Assembly: GCA_017442865.1 (NCBI GenBank)
Contig: JAFRXK010000067.1
Coordinates: 25,487 to 89,486 of the forward strand
Reading direction: 5' to 3'
DNA from: Lachnospiraceae bacterium
GTDB lineage: Bacteria > Bacillota > Clostridia > Lachnospirales > Lachnospiraceae
DNA: 64,000 bases
Position numbers and translations under genes: made by a program
Notes under the pieces: model-generated
Seen by the model: only the letters and a program-made list of their open reading frames with translations
Databases searched by the model: none
Told to the model about the DNA's origin: nothing
Shown here: in pieces, positions 27,083 to 35,144 of the stretch
Layout: every line of letters begins with the position of its first letter
How positions within the stretch are numbered: the stretch's first letter is position 1

Positions 27083-27478
27083 TTACAGCAGGCTTTCTCC
27101 GTCGCCCATCACAGCAATATCAACTGCCGTAGCATCCTCAAGATGGAACATTGCCATCCTGTGTCCTGTTGTCTCATTATAAATATTCTTTAATTCAGGT
27201 GATGCATCAAGTGCAGCCTTTTCATACTTGTCATCTTCCTCAAAAACCGCCCTGCCGGTATAGCGCAGCCAGTGTCCGTCAGGCTTAAATGCAACTATCT
27301 CAACCAGCGGATTGTTCTGAAGCTGCTTATACACATCCTTAAAATCACCTACTCCAAAGATAACCTTGCCGTCCATCTCCATATGCGCTCCAAGCGGACG
27401 AAGCTTAGGCTGGCTCCCATCTGTAGTTGCCAGGAAAAACACACCTGCCTCTGTTAAAAAATCATTTACCCTGCTCAT
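27083..27478 (-). CDS. pyridoxamine 5'-phosphate oxidase-like FMN-binding protein
   Basis: 131 residues, the size of single-domain PNPOx-like split barrels. N-terminal FLATTDGSQPKLRPLGAHMEMDGKVIFGV and the later VEIVAFKPDGHWLRYTGRAVF are typical of the FMN or F420/heme-binding split-barrel family of small reductases in anaerobes. It is unlikely to be a true PNP oxidase. GGGAGG precedes the ATG. Its neighbour is the rubrerythrin fusion, so a redox or detoxification role is possible; the substrate is unknown. Confidence 0.85.
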   Translation of the reverse strand: MSRVNDFLTEAGVFFLATTDGSQPKLRPLGAHMEMDGKVIFGVGDFKDVYKQLQNNPLVEIVAFKPDGHWLRYTGRAVFEEDDKYEKAALDASPELKNIYNETTGHRMAMFHLEDATAVDIAVMGDGESLL

Positions 27479-27658
27479 TTAAAAACCTCCCATGTGTATA
27501 TTTTCTGCTGCTTATAATTTTATCATAAAAGCCGCACCGTATACAATAAAATAATTATAAATCCTGCAGCGTTTATTAAATTATAAGCAATTACATTGTC
27601 TCACAATAACCATATTTTCTACTCTTTAGCACCTGTCTGGTGCAAAATAATAAGCATA

Positions 27659-30229
27659 TTACATAGTCTTCACAATAACCCTTATCAGGTTCGCTGTATT
27701 AAACTGCAAATCAGCCTTTGTAATCCTATAGCCATCTAATTCTTTTCCTGTATTTACTGCCTCTACAATATCATCAACATTCTTCCGGCAGCCCGGCATC
27801 TGCACATCATTACCCGCATAAATACAGCCCGTAGACGCTGAAATAGGATAAATATGGCCAAACTTGCCTGTAAGAGCCGGCAAATCCTGTGATGTAAACC
27901 AGTCCGTCATAACAAAGCCTTCAAAGCCCCACTCATCTCTCGCCATGCCCTGAATCAAATCATGGCTGTTCGCCGTATGAATGCCATTGAGCAGATTGTA
28001 TGAGGTCATAATTGATAACGGCTGCGATGTCTTTACTGCAATCTCAAAGCCCTTAAGATAAATCTCTCTGAGTGCTCTTTCGCTGACATGTGCATTTACA
28101 AAGTAGCGGTTATCCTCCTGATTGTTCACAGCAAAATGCTTAATAGTGGTGCCCTTGCCTTTATGGCTCTGTACGCCTCTTGTCACTGCCGCAGCAACAC
28201 ATCCGGATATAACCGGGTCCTCTGAATAATATTCAAAATTACGTCCGCACAGCGGGTTGCGGTGAATGTTAAGCGCCGGTGCAAGCCACAAATCAACACC
28301 AAACTGCTCCATCTCACTGCCTATCATATCGCCAATTCTCTCAGCCAGCTCAGTATTCCATGACTGTGCAAGCGCCCAGCCGATAGGAATTGCAGTACAA
28401 TACTGATAATAGTCCTCTGTATCTTCTTCCTTTACGGACGGATCAAACGGATTGACAAAATCGCCCATAGTGTCTCCGCCTGCAACAAGGCTTCCGTCCT
28501 TTTTATTAACCTTGAAATGAGGCTGCAGACGCAGTCCTGCCGGACCATCAGCCAGAATAAGATTTTTAATGCCCCTGCTATCCTTACATACCGAGGATGT
28601 ATCACCTGCAGCACCCGGTATTGTATAAGAAGCATTTCCGACCAGACTTCCCATATCCGCACGAAGAGTTCCAACACAGAACTGCGCCATCTCATCCACA
28701 GTAAGCTGCGATACCAGCTCCTCAACTGTACATTTTCCTTCAATAACATCCTGCATTGTGAGCATTTTTGTCTTGTCTGTAGTATATTCTGTCCTGCTGC
28801 CCTGATATGTCATCATCCTTGTATTGATTGCGGTCTTGTCAACAATACTTCTTTTTACCGCCTCACACTCAGCAGCGTTTTTCTTTGATAAAACAAAGGC
28901 CTCGTCCGGCTTTATCTCGTCAAGCTTCACATCCAAAGCGAACAGATTCTCTCCCTGTGCGTTTTTAATCGTTTCGTCCAAAACGAGTATTCCCGCTGCC
29001 ATGGTATTTGCAGAACTGTTGCCCACGCGTATAACATATTCACCCTTTTCAAGCACCCATGCCGCAAGCTTTTCAGAATATGATGCCATATCTGCAATAT
29101 CAAATTCAATTGTTACCGTCTGCTCCTGTCCCGGCTCTAAAAGCTCTGTTTTCTTATATGCAGCCAGCTCCTGATATGGTTTGTCAAGCTTGCCATCAGG
29201 CGCACTGTAATATACCTGCACGACCTCCTTGCCGGCATACTCACTTCCTGTATTCCTAACCTTAACAGACACCTTCACCTTGTCACCGTCTGCCACGGCA
29301 CACTGCTCTGATAATTCAAAGTCCGTATATGACAAGCCATAACCAAAAGGATATTCAGGCTCTATGCCAAATGAATCAAAATAGCGGTAACCCACATAGA
29401 TACCGTCCTCATACATCTCGTCATGCACGCTCTCATTGTGACTGAACTTAGCCGACGACGGATAATCCATGTAATTCTTTGCCCATGTATCTGTTGTTTT
29501 GCCTGACGGATTCGCTTTGCCGGTAAGCACATCCAAAAGTGCATCGCCGCCTATATTTCCAAGCTGATTCATCAAAAGAATAGCATCCACGCCATCAATG
29601 GCATCAAGCTCAGACAAATCCATCACGCCGCCTATATTAAGCACCACTATTGTATTTTTATAATTCTGCGCAATAAGCTCTAAGCTTTGCTTCTCCTCCG
29701 GGAATAATGTATAGTCTCCAGGTCTGTCAAACCGGTCCGCACCCTCGCCTGAGTTTCTTGTAATTACATAAACAGCAGTATCAGTATCAGACAAAATGAT
29801 ATCATCCCTTGTAATCATGACAGGTGCCGGTTCCCTATAAGGTTCATCAAGCAGCATAACAATTGGCGGCACACCGCGTTTTTCTGCTTCTTTATTTGCC
29901 CATACCTCATAATCTTCCTTTGACTTTTTTAAATTTGTATCCTGTCTGTCAAGCCATTCTGCAGTAGTTATTTCAAAGCCCGCATTTATAAGCCCCTGCT
30001 CTATATTTACGTTACTTCTGGTATTAACATCACCCGAACCAGTTCCGCCTTTAACAGTATGTCTTACGCCATTTCCAAATGCCGCAATCCTTCCTGCCGT
30101 CTTAAGCGGCAGCACTCCATCATTTTTCAATAAAACCATACATTCTCCTGCAAGCCTGCGTGTAAGCTCCATGTGTCTTATCTCACGCTCTTCAATCTCA
30201 GGCGACCTTGAAGCAAAAATTTCAGACAT
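27659..30229 (-). CDS. glycoside hydrolase family 3 beta-glucosidase with swapped domain order
   Basis: 856 residues with the usual GH3 parts in reversed order. The alpha/beta sandwich (GH3_C-like; AGECMVLLKNDGVLPLK, GGTGSGDVN) comes first (about 20-290), then a fibronectin III-like domain (about 300-420). The TIM-barrel domain (about 500-856) is last, with ALNIHRNPLCGRNFEYYSED, KHFAVNNQEDNR and the nucleophile D776 in FVMTDW. This layout is known from Butyrivibrio and Ruminococcus beta-glucosidases. There is no signal peptide, so it should hydrolyse imported oligosaccharides or beta-glucosides in the cytosol. AGGAG precedes the ATG. No linked sugar transporter is seen. Confidence 0.93.
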   Translation of the reverse strand: MSEIFASRSPEIEEREIRHMELTRRLAGECMVLLKNDGVLPLKTAGRIAAFGNGVRHTVKGGTGSGDVNTRSNVNIEQGLINAGFEITTAEWLDRQDTNLKKSKEDYEVWANKEAEKRGVPPIVMLLDEPYREPAPVMITRDDIILSDTDTAVYVITRNSGEGADRFDRPGDYTLFPEEKQSLELIAQNYKNTIVVLNIGGVMDLSELDAIDGVDAILLMNQLGNIGGDALLDVLTGKANPSGKTTDTWAKNYMDYPSSAKFSHNESVHDEMYEDGIYVGYRYFDSFGIEPEYPFGYGLSYTDFELSEQCAVADGDKVKVSVKVRNTGSEYAGKEVVQVYYSAPDGKLDKPYQELAAYKKTELLEPGQEQTVTIEFDIADMASYSEKLAAWVLEKGEYVIRVGNSSANTMAAGILVLDETIKNAQGENLFALDVKLDEIKPDEAFVLSKKNAAECEAVKRSIVDKTAINTRMMTYQGSRTEYTTDKTKMLTMQDVIEGKCTVEELVSQLTVDEMAQFCVGTLRADMGSLVGNASYTIPGAAGDTSSVCKDSRGIKNLILADGPAGLRLQPHFKVNKKDGSLVAGGDTMGDFVNPFDPSVKEEDTEDYYQYCTAIPIGWALAQSWNTELAERIGDMIGSEMEQFGVDLWLAPALNIHRNPLCGRNFEYYSEDPVISGCVAAAVTRGVQSHKGKGTTIKHFAVNNQEDNRYFVNAHVSERALREIYLKGFEIAVKTSQPLSIMTSYNLLNGIHTANSHDLIQGMARDEWGFEGFVMTDWFTSQDLPALTGKFGHIYPISASTGCIYAGNDVQMPGCRKNVDDIVEAVNTGKELDGYRITKADLQFNTANLIRVIVKTM

Positions 30230-30333
30230 ATAATTCTCCTCCTTCTTGTTATACTATCATTATAATACATCTGCACTTAAAACTTATGGCATCATATTCT
30301 GTCGGCTTATCCCCACGATATTCATTAAGCGCA

Positions 30334-31077
30334 TCACGAATCAGCCGGTGAATCAAGAATTATTAACGGTTTGTTATATTGTTCTTTTTTACGTGTACGA
30401 ATAAAGAACCGAATCATAAGTATTACCAGCACTATGTCAACAAATGCCATGCTAACTCCGACAATGGCAATATTATCATTAAGTTCAATAAGCTCCTGTG
30501 TCAAGGAATAGTCATAAATACCGTGAAGAATAAAAGGTATTAATACTGCAAGCACACCAAATATCTTTTTTCCAGTATACAGTCTTTTTCCATAAAGCCA
30601 CCCCATGATAAAACCATATCCTATATGTCCCATTGTGATTCCTCGCACAATCATCATTATAGGAGTGGAGCCGATAGCATATATTATATCCTCCGCAACA
30701 CCAAAACTAGCGCCAATTATCGCCATAAAAGCAACAACATCAGCCCATGAATACTCGCTGAATTTATTTTTTAATAATATCTTTAAGCAAAAGAATTTAA
30801 CAATTTCCTCAGCAAAAGCCAAAACAATAAAGGAATAGATTGCTTTATAAACGAGCTGATTCATATTAGGAAAAAGTGCAAGTCTCAATATAACAATAGC
30901 AACAAACAGTACTCCTGAAACAACTATAATCGGCAAAACACTGATTGCTCCTGTTTTTATTGCAAAATTGCAGCTTTTTTCATATAAAGGATCATCCTTT
31001 TTGCGTTTTTTAAGCCATAAAATAATTAAAACCGCCGGAATAATACTTACAAATAAACTAATCAAAAAAATAATCAT
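30334..31077 (-). CDS. PrsW-family intramembrane metalloprotease
   Basis: 247 residues with about seven helices. Family motifs of the PrsW/Abi superfamily are visible: FAEEIVKFFCLK (EExxK), GASFGVAEDIIYAIG, and HGIYDYS near the last helices. Members cleave membrane proteins; PrsW of Bacillus subtilis cuts the anti-sigma factor RsiW. The target here is unknown. The start with GGAGG 8 bases upstream is used, dropping five residues. It is 49 bases downstream of a small membrane zinc-ribbon-like protein gene on the same strand. Confidence 0.88.
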   Translation of the reverse strand: MIIFLISLFVSIIPAVLIILWLKKRKKDDPLYEKSCNFAIKTGAISVLPIIVVSGVLFVAIVILRLALFPNMNQLVYKAIYSFIVLAFAEEIVKFFCLKILLKNKFSEYSWADVVAFMAIIGASFGVAEDIIYAIGSTPIMMIVRGITMGHIGYGFIMGWLYGKRLYTGKKIFGVLAVLIPFILHGIYDYSLTQELIELNDNIAIVGVSMAFVDIVLVILMIRFFIRTRKKEQYNKPLIILDSPADS

Positions 31078-31125
31078 ATGTGATTCCTCCAACTGTATTT
31101 ATAATATGCTATAAGCTCCAGCAGC

Positions 31126-31578
31126 TTAATAATTCTCCCAGAAATCATATGCGTCGTCCCAGTCATCAAAATCAACTCCCCAAGCGTCATCTGCATAATC
31201 ATCAGGGTTATCATAATCGGCAGGATCATTTATCAGGTCAGAATAATCTCTTGTAGTCTTCTCCTGTGAAGATGTGTCGCCTTTACCTGAATTATTATTT
31301 AAAGCAGCAACGCTGGATTCTTGCGGTTCTGAACCTCCAACCGTTTCCCGTGAATCTGGTTCCGTACTGCGTGGCTCTGTATATCCGGTACTATTAAATT
31401 TCCGATGTTTATAGCAGTAATCGCTGTCAGCCTCTCTGTAATATGTACACCCCGGTGCTTTGCACACCCTGCTTTCATTCTTTGGAATTAAAAGAGTAAC
31501 CCAGCCCGCTATTGAAATAACACATAGAAGCGCAATTATAATTTTGTAAAATCTACTGCTATTCTTTCCGCTATCCAT
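31126..31578 (-). CDS. small membrane protein with a Cys/His cluster
   Basis: 150 residues. An N-terminal helix (about 10-29) is followed by a Cys/His cluster (CKAPGCTYYREADSDYCYKH), which could bind zinc. A serine/glutamate-rich linker follows, then an acidic tail rich in D, Y and W (YDNPDDYADDAWGVDF). The Cys/His motif occurs in several uncharacterised Lachnospiraceae membrane proteins. It is encoded just before the PrsW protease, and such membrane tails could be protease substrates; that link is speculative. Confidence 0.6.
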   Translation of the reverse strand: MDSGKNSSRFYKIIIALLCVISIAGWVTLLIPKNESRVCKAPGCTYYREADSDYCYKHRKFNSTGYTEPRSTEPDSRETVGGSEPQESSVAALNNNSGKGDTSSQEKTTRDYSDLINDPADYDNPDDYADDAWGVDFDDWDDAYDFWENY

Positions 31579-31643
31579 ATCTACCTCCCGGCATAAACAG
31601 TAATACGTTTTATCACATATATTATATCATATATTATAGAGAT

Positions 31644-32456
31644 TTATAAAGACATTTCTGTCAGAATAGACTCTCCTTTAGAATAATCATCGCAGGTCCA
31701 CTCCCACTTTTCTGAAAGCTCAAGCCTTCCATCCGACAATACTGCCGGCATGCTGTGACACTTTCCTGTCTTTATCTTCATACATTTATTCATATGATGA
31801 TATACAAAGTCCAGTTCACCATTATGTTTTACCGTACCAACAAGAGAACCCTTTAGTATCTCTCCACCGCTGTACTCAGCCCATAATAGACTGCCGTTTT
31901 GATGATATATAAAGCAAGTCTGTCCACTCACCTCACCATTATCCGAATTCATCTTTGGAACGAACCTTCTGCCATCATAATTAATATCAGTCGGGCATTT
32001 ATGCAATTCCTTCTCCATAATTTCGTAAGCAAGTATCACGCCGTTATCCAAAAAATGTTTTTCATGCTTAATCGTGCGATACCCTAACTTTTCATATAAC
32101 GCCGCTGCCGGAAGTGATGCGTCCAGACATACCCTGTCATACTTTTCACATATGCGGCCTTCTATCGTATTAATTATAAATGAACCGTACCCTTTTTTCT
32201 GATATTTAGGCAGCACATAAACGCGGGTGATATGATTACCCGAAAAGCAGCCTGTCGCAACAATCTGCCCATCTATCTTAAGCACGCTTACGTCTCCACC
32301 TTCAATATCCTTTAAAATAGTCTCTCTGCCGTGATGCTCACAAAAAAAGTCCACAACCTCCTTAGGATAATACTTAGGATATATCTCTTTAATGGTACGC
32401 TGTACAACGTCATACACAGCCTCCAAATCATTTTTGTACGCTAATTCAAATGTCAT
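31644..32456 (-). CDS. GNAT acetyltransferase with C-terminal N-acetylglutamate synthase-like domain
   Basis: 270 residues. The N-terminal GNAT domain (about 1-150) has the acetyl-CoA loop VLPKYQKKGYGSFIINT and the late YEKLGYRTI motif. The C-terminal 115 residues form a beta-rich domain (GEVSGQTCFIYHQNGSLLWAEYSGGEILKGSLVGTV), often annotated as N-acetylglutamate synthase-like in Clostridia. The acceptor substrate is unknown. AGAGGAG lies 10 bases before the ATG. A hairpin at 32503-32526 separates it from the kinase gene upstream. Confidence 0.82.
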   Translation of the reverse strand: MTFELAYKNDLEAVYDVVQRTIKEIYPKYYPKEVVDFFCEHHGRETILKDIEGGDVSVLKIDGQIVATGCFSGNHITRVYVLPKYQKKGYGSFIINTIEGRICEKYDRVCLDASLPAAALYEKLGYRTIKHEKHFLDNGVILAYEIMEKELHKCPTDINYDGRRFVPKMNSDNGEVSGQTCFIYHQNGSLLWAEYSGGEILKGSLVGTVKHNGELDFVYHHMNKCMKIKTGKCHSMPAVLSDGRLELSEKWEWTCDDYSKGESILTEMSL

Positions 32457-32502
32457 AATGCGGTATCTCCTCTAAGTGTCTTTACAAGGCCTGACCAAAA
32501 TC

Positions 32503-32526
32503 CGATACCAGAGGTTCCTGGTATCG
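32503..32526. terminator. hairpin between the kinase and GNAT genes
   Basis: CGATACCAG and CTGGTATCG form a 9-bp stem with a six-base loop. On the plus strand TCG and six T follow; on the minus strand GGATTTT follows. It probably ends the minus-strand kinase transcript that stops at 32574. Confidence 0.6.
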
Positions 32527-32573
32527 TCGTTTTTTATTCTATGGTAAAATTATACTTGATTTATAGCAGAAAA

Positions 32574-33131
32574 TCAATCCGGCAGATTAAACCTCTCCTT
32601 AATCATCCTTGCGACAGCCTCAGGCTTAAGATTTGTGTTGTCTATCTTCATATAATGCTCAAAAGGTATCTCCCCCTCATTGCTTACAAGCCGGTATTTT
32701 GTCTCTTCATGAATCATTCTGCTTTCCGAGACGGCAATATCTCTCTTTGATGCCTTGTTTTTAAGCCTGTTTTCCGTCCTGTTTCTCTCAATACGCACTG
32801 CACGGTCTGCAACCAGCTCAACGTAATACACAGTTCCGCCCGTGGCTTCAAACTTATCCGTGACCGATTTGATATAGTCCCAGTCCTCCTTCATGTCGAA
32901 TGCCCACATAAAGGTGAATATCATTCCCTGATAATCTGTCTTTAAAAACTCATCAAATATAACCTCCCGAAGCCTGCTTACTACAGATGTTTTATAATCT
33001 CCAAAAATCTCAATCACCGGCTCTATTGTCATATGATTGTGAAAAAGTCTGAAATCAGTTATCTTCATAAGCTCCTGCCCGACAGTCATCTTCCCGACAG
33101 CTCCGCTGCCAATAAGTATTATTAAATCCAT
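32574..33131 (-). CDS. P-loop nucleotide/shikimate-kinase-like protein
   Basis: 185 residues. A P-loop variant GSGAVGKMT (8-16) is followed by HNHMTIEPV and a lid-like arginine-rich stretch (RAVRIERNRTENRLKNKASKRD), as in small adenylate or shikimate-kinase-like proteins (AAA_33/AAA_18 type). The substrate cannot be predicted. The alanine-valine in the P-loop and the GKM in place of GKS/GKT are slightly unusual. GGAG is 9 bases before the ATG. The gene is probably monocistronic. Confidence 0.7.
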   Translation of the reverse strand: MDLIILIGSGAVGKMTVGQELMKITDFRLFHNHMTIEPVIEIFGDYKTSVVSRLREVIFDEFLKTDYQGMIFTFMWAFDMKEDWDYIKSVTDKFEATGGTVYYVELVADRAVRIERNRTENRLKNKASKRDIAVSESRMIHEETKYRLVSNEGEIPFEHYMKIDNTNLKPEAVARMIKERFNLPD

Positions 33132-33194
33132 AGTTTAATTCTCCATTCTTATACACATATTTTTTATATCAAAATAAATTATTTTGTATATCGG

Positions 33195-33293
33195 CGTTTA
33201 TCTGCTGCCGCCGTCAAACACTATAAGCGACACTAAAATATTACTATATATATTGGGCCGTTTATTTGCTGCCGCCGTCAAACACTATAAGCG
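33195..33293. repeat. 35-bp direct repeat at the 3' end of the alkaline-phosphatase-fold gene
   Basis: Bases 33195-33229 and 33259-33293 differ at one position. The right copy holds the last codons of the gene (LIVFDGGSK) and its stop; the left copy would encode the same ending after the stop. It looks like a local partial duplication or a scar of a lost tandem copy. Confidence 0.8.
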
Positions 33294-34377
33294 GTATCAG
33301 CATCTCATCCTCAGTAACGCTTCCATGCATTGATACCCACAGCTCCTCCGGCGTCTCATGATTAAAATAAATCGTCAGGTTATCAGTTGCTATCGCAAGA
33401 TAATCGCCAAGCATTCCCCTAAACTGCTCATGATGCCTGCCTGTTCCGAATAAATTTCTCTCAATTGCATCCTCCACCGTCATTAATAAAAATCTATCGC
33501 CAAACTCCCTGTTAAATTCTTTTTCAAAGAATTCCTTCTTATCTTCCTTTACGAAGAAATTAAGCACTCGCGGCTCAAGCGACGGCAGCCTTACAAGGCA
33601 GTCGCAAAGCTTCGGATAATCCTGCCATATTACAAAATCATTGTCTATATGTCCGTGGTCTGCCGTAACCACAATCAGCGTATCCTCCGTCTCATCAGCC
33701 AGCTTACTTATAATCTGCTCCATCTCTGTCATATTTTCATGCACTTCTTTTGATGTGCAGCCATATCGGTGCAGCAGACCATCCGGCTTATTCCAGTAGG
33801 CATAAATGTATTTCTTTTCAGGCTCATGGCACAGACTCTTAATCATACCGCAGATTTCCTCAAGGCTCTGCGGGTGCGGCTCCTGAAACGGTGCAATCAG
33901 GTAAGCCTGATTTCCGGTCTTCTTTATCTTATCAACCACATTTTCATAAGGCGTCACCGTCCACGGCACATTGTAATCTGCCGCCGGCACCTCTGTTCCC
34001 TGTTCAAAATTAAAGAAAACCGTGATATTCTTATCAACCGTCGGATAGTAGCAGTCCCAGCCAAGCCAGCTGTGCTCGCAAGGCTGCAGTCCCGACATGG
34101 CTGATGTCGTGGCAGCAACGGTGGTTGACAAAAACACCGACTGATAAATTCCGGCAAGATGGCTTCTGAACGCGCCGTTTTCATTAAGATGTCCTTCAAG
34201 AATCGCCTTTCCCATGCCATCCAATAAAATCACAACAATATTTTTATAATCCTTCTCCAGATACTTATCCAATAAAGGCAGTGTATCTCCTACCGTCTGC
34301 GCCCCGAATTTCTTTAAAATCGAATTCGGCAGGTTTGCAATGCATTTTTTATAATCCGGCCATACTAATTTTCTCAT
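33262..34377 (-). CDS. alkaline-phosphatase-fold phosphodiesterase/phosphatase (type I PDE-like)
   Basis: 371 residues. Metal-binding and nucleophile regions of the alkaline-phosphatase superfamily are visible: VVILLDGMGKAI near residue 48, the nucleophile candidate in FLSTTVAATTSAMSG, VVTADHGHID, and the late GRHHEQFRG and WVSMHGS. It groups with nucleotide pyrophosphatase/PDE-like enzymes. There is no signal peptide, so it is cytosolic, which is uncommon for phosphodiesterases that act on lipids or wall polymers. The start with AAAAGGAG 7 bases upstream is used. The substrate is unknown. Confidence 0.82.
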   Translation of the reverse strand: MRKLVWPDYKKCIANLPNSILKKFGAQTVGDTLPLLDKYLEKDYKNIVVILLDGMGKAILEGHLNENGAFRSHLAGIYQSVFLSTTVAATTSAMSGLQPCEHSWLGWDCYYPTVDKNITVFFNFEQGTEVPAADYNVPWTVTPYENVVDKIKKTGNQAYLIAPFQEPHPQSLEEICGMIKSLCHEPEKKYIYAYWNKPDGLLHRYGCTSKEVHENMTEMEQIISKLADETEDTLIVVTADHGHIDNDFVIWQDYPKLCDCLVRLPSLEPRVLNFFVKEDKKEFFEKEFNREFGDRFLLMTVEDAIERNLFGTGRHHEQFRGMLGDYLAIATDNLTIYFNHETPEELWVSMHGSVTEDEMLIPLIVFDGGSK

Positions 34378-34478
34378 GATTCGTCTCCTTTTCATAACAA
34401 ATATATTTCACGTGTTATAATTCTCGAATGCTTTATTCACATACACCCATTACTTTTTGCAAGTCTTTCACAGGTGTC

Positions 34479-34883
34479 TTATAGCTTCTTTGTCGTTATA
34501 TGAACATTATCCTGTATATTCTTCACAGCAATCTGATACTCGTCCTCATAAATGACCTCGCCCGGGATTTCGTCTGTCTCAGACATATACAGCTGCACTC
34601 CGTATTTTGCCGCCATATCCCTGTAAAATGTCATCTCTTCATAAATGCGGTTCCCCTCAGGGCTGTTCTTAAACCATGTAACTGCGCCATCCGGGTTTCC
34701 CCGGTCATAAAAGTGCGGAACCGGCAGTTCTCTTTCAAAGTATTCACGGTTTTTCCAGTAGTCCTTTGTCTCCTCTTCGGATAGAATCCCGGCTTCAACG
34801 AGCTTGTATACAGCAGTAAAAATGCCTCTCGGCTGTTTTGTGGCGTATGCCACATCTGACGAATGAACGCGATAATACTTCAT
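34479..34883 (-). CDS. conserved hypothetical protein (134 aa)
   Basis: 134 residues, soluble, rich in aromatic and charged residues (KYYRVHSSDVAYATKQPRG; YWKNREYFERELPVPHFYDRG). It has no signal peptide, membrane helix or catalytic motif I can name. GGAGG lies 9 bases before the ATG. The length and codon pattern suggest a real gene; similar short proteins occur in Firmicutes near GNAT and phosphodiesterase genes (weak recollection). Confidence 0.6.
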   Translation of the reverse strand: MKYYRVHSSDVAYATKQPRGIFTAVYKLVEAGILSEEETKDYWKNREYFERELPVPHFYDRGNPDGAVTWFKNSPEGNRIYEEMTFYRDMAAKYGVQLYMSETDEIPGEVIYEDEYQIAVKNIQDNVHITTKKL

Positions 34884-34907
34884 ATCAAAGTGCCTCCTGT
34901 TTTTTTA

Positions 34908-34944
34908 TAAAAAAAGACCGCCTACCCTGCAAAGATAAGCGGTC
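34908..34944 (-). terminator. terminator of the 36-aa small-protein transcript
   Basis: GACCGC/GCGGTC arms (34939-34944 and 34916-34921) enclose a 17-base loop and are followed on the minus strand by seven or eight T. It lies 30 bases after the small-ORF stop. Confidence 0.75.
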
Positions 34945-34973
34945 TCAATAGACAATTAATTTTAATACCGAGG

Positions 34974-35084
34974 TTACTCTTCTTCGCATTTCAAATATTC
35001 AAGTACGAAATTAAAACCATGCTCATTATAAATGTGCATAGCATCAAGCATAATATATGAATATCTGACTGCCTTCCTGTTCAT
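34974..35084 (-). CDS. 36-aa small protein on its own transcript
   Basis: A 36-codon ORF starts MNRKAVRYSYIMLDAMHIYN and ends LEYLKCEEE. The ribosome site AAAGGAG is ideally placed. It has a near-consensus promoter directly upstream (35116-35144) and an intrinsic terminator downstream (34908-34944), giving a predicted transcript of about 200 nucleotides. The peptide is soluble with one Cys near an acidic end; no signal peptide or membrane helix. I do not recognise it. Confidence 0.65.
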   Translation of the reverse strand: MNRKAVRYSYIMLDAMHIYNEHGFNFVLEYLKCEEE

Positions 35085-35115
35085 GAGTAATCTCCTTTCA
35101 AATTGTATTGGATTT

Positions 35116-35144
35116 ATTGTAGCTCTGAACAAATAATCTGTCAA
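35116..35144 (-). promoter_or_regulatory. near-consensus promoter of the 36-aa small-protein gene
   Basis: On the minus strand, TTGACA (35144-35139) and TACAAT (35121-35116) are 17 bases apart. The -35 box contains the TGA stop of the RsgA fusion gene, so the promoter is embedded in that gene's end. Confidence 0.75.
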
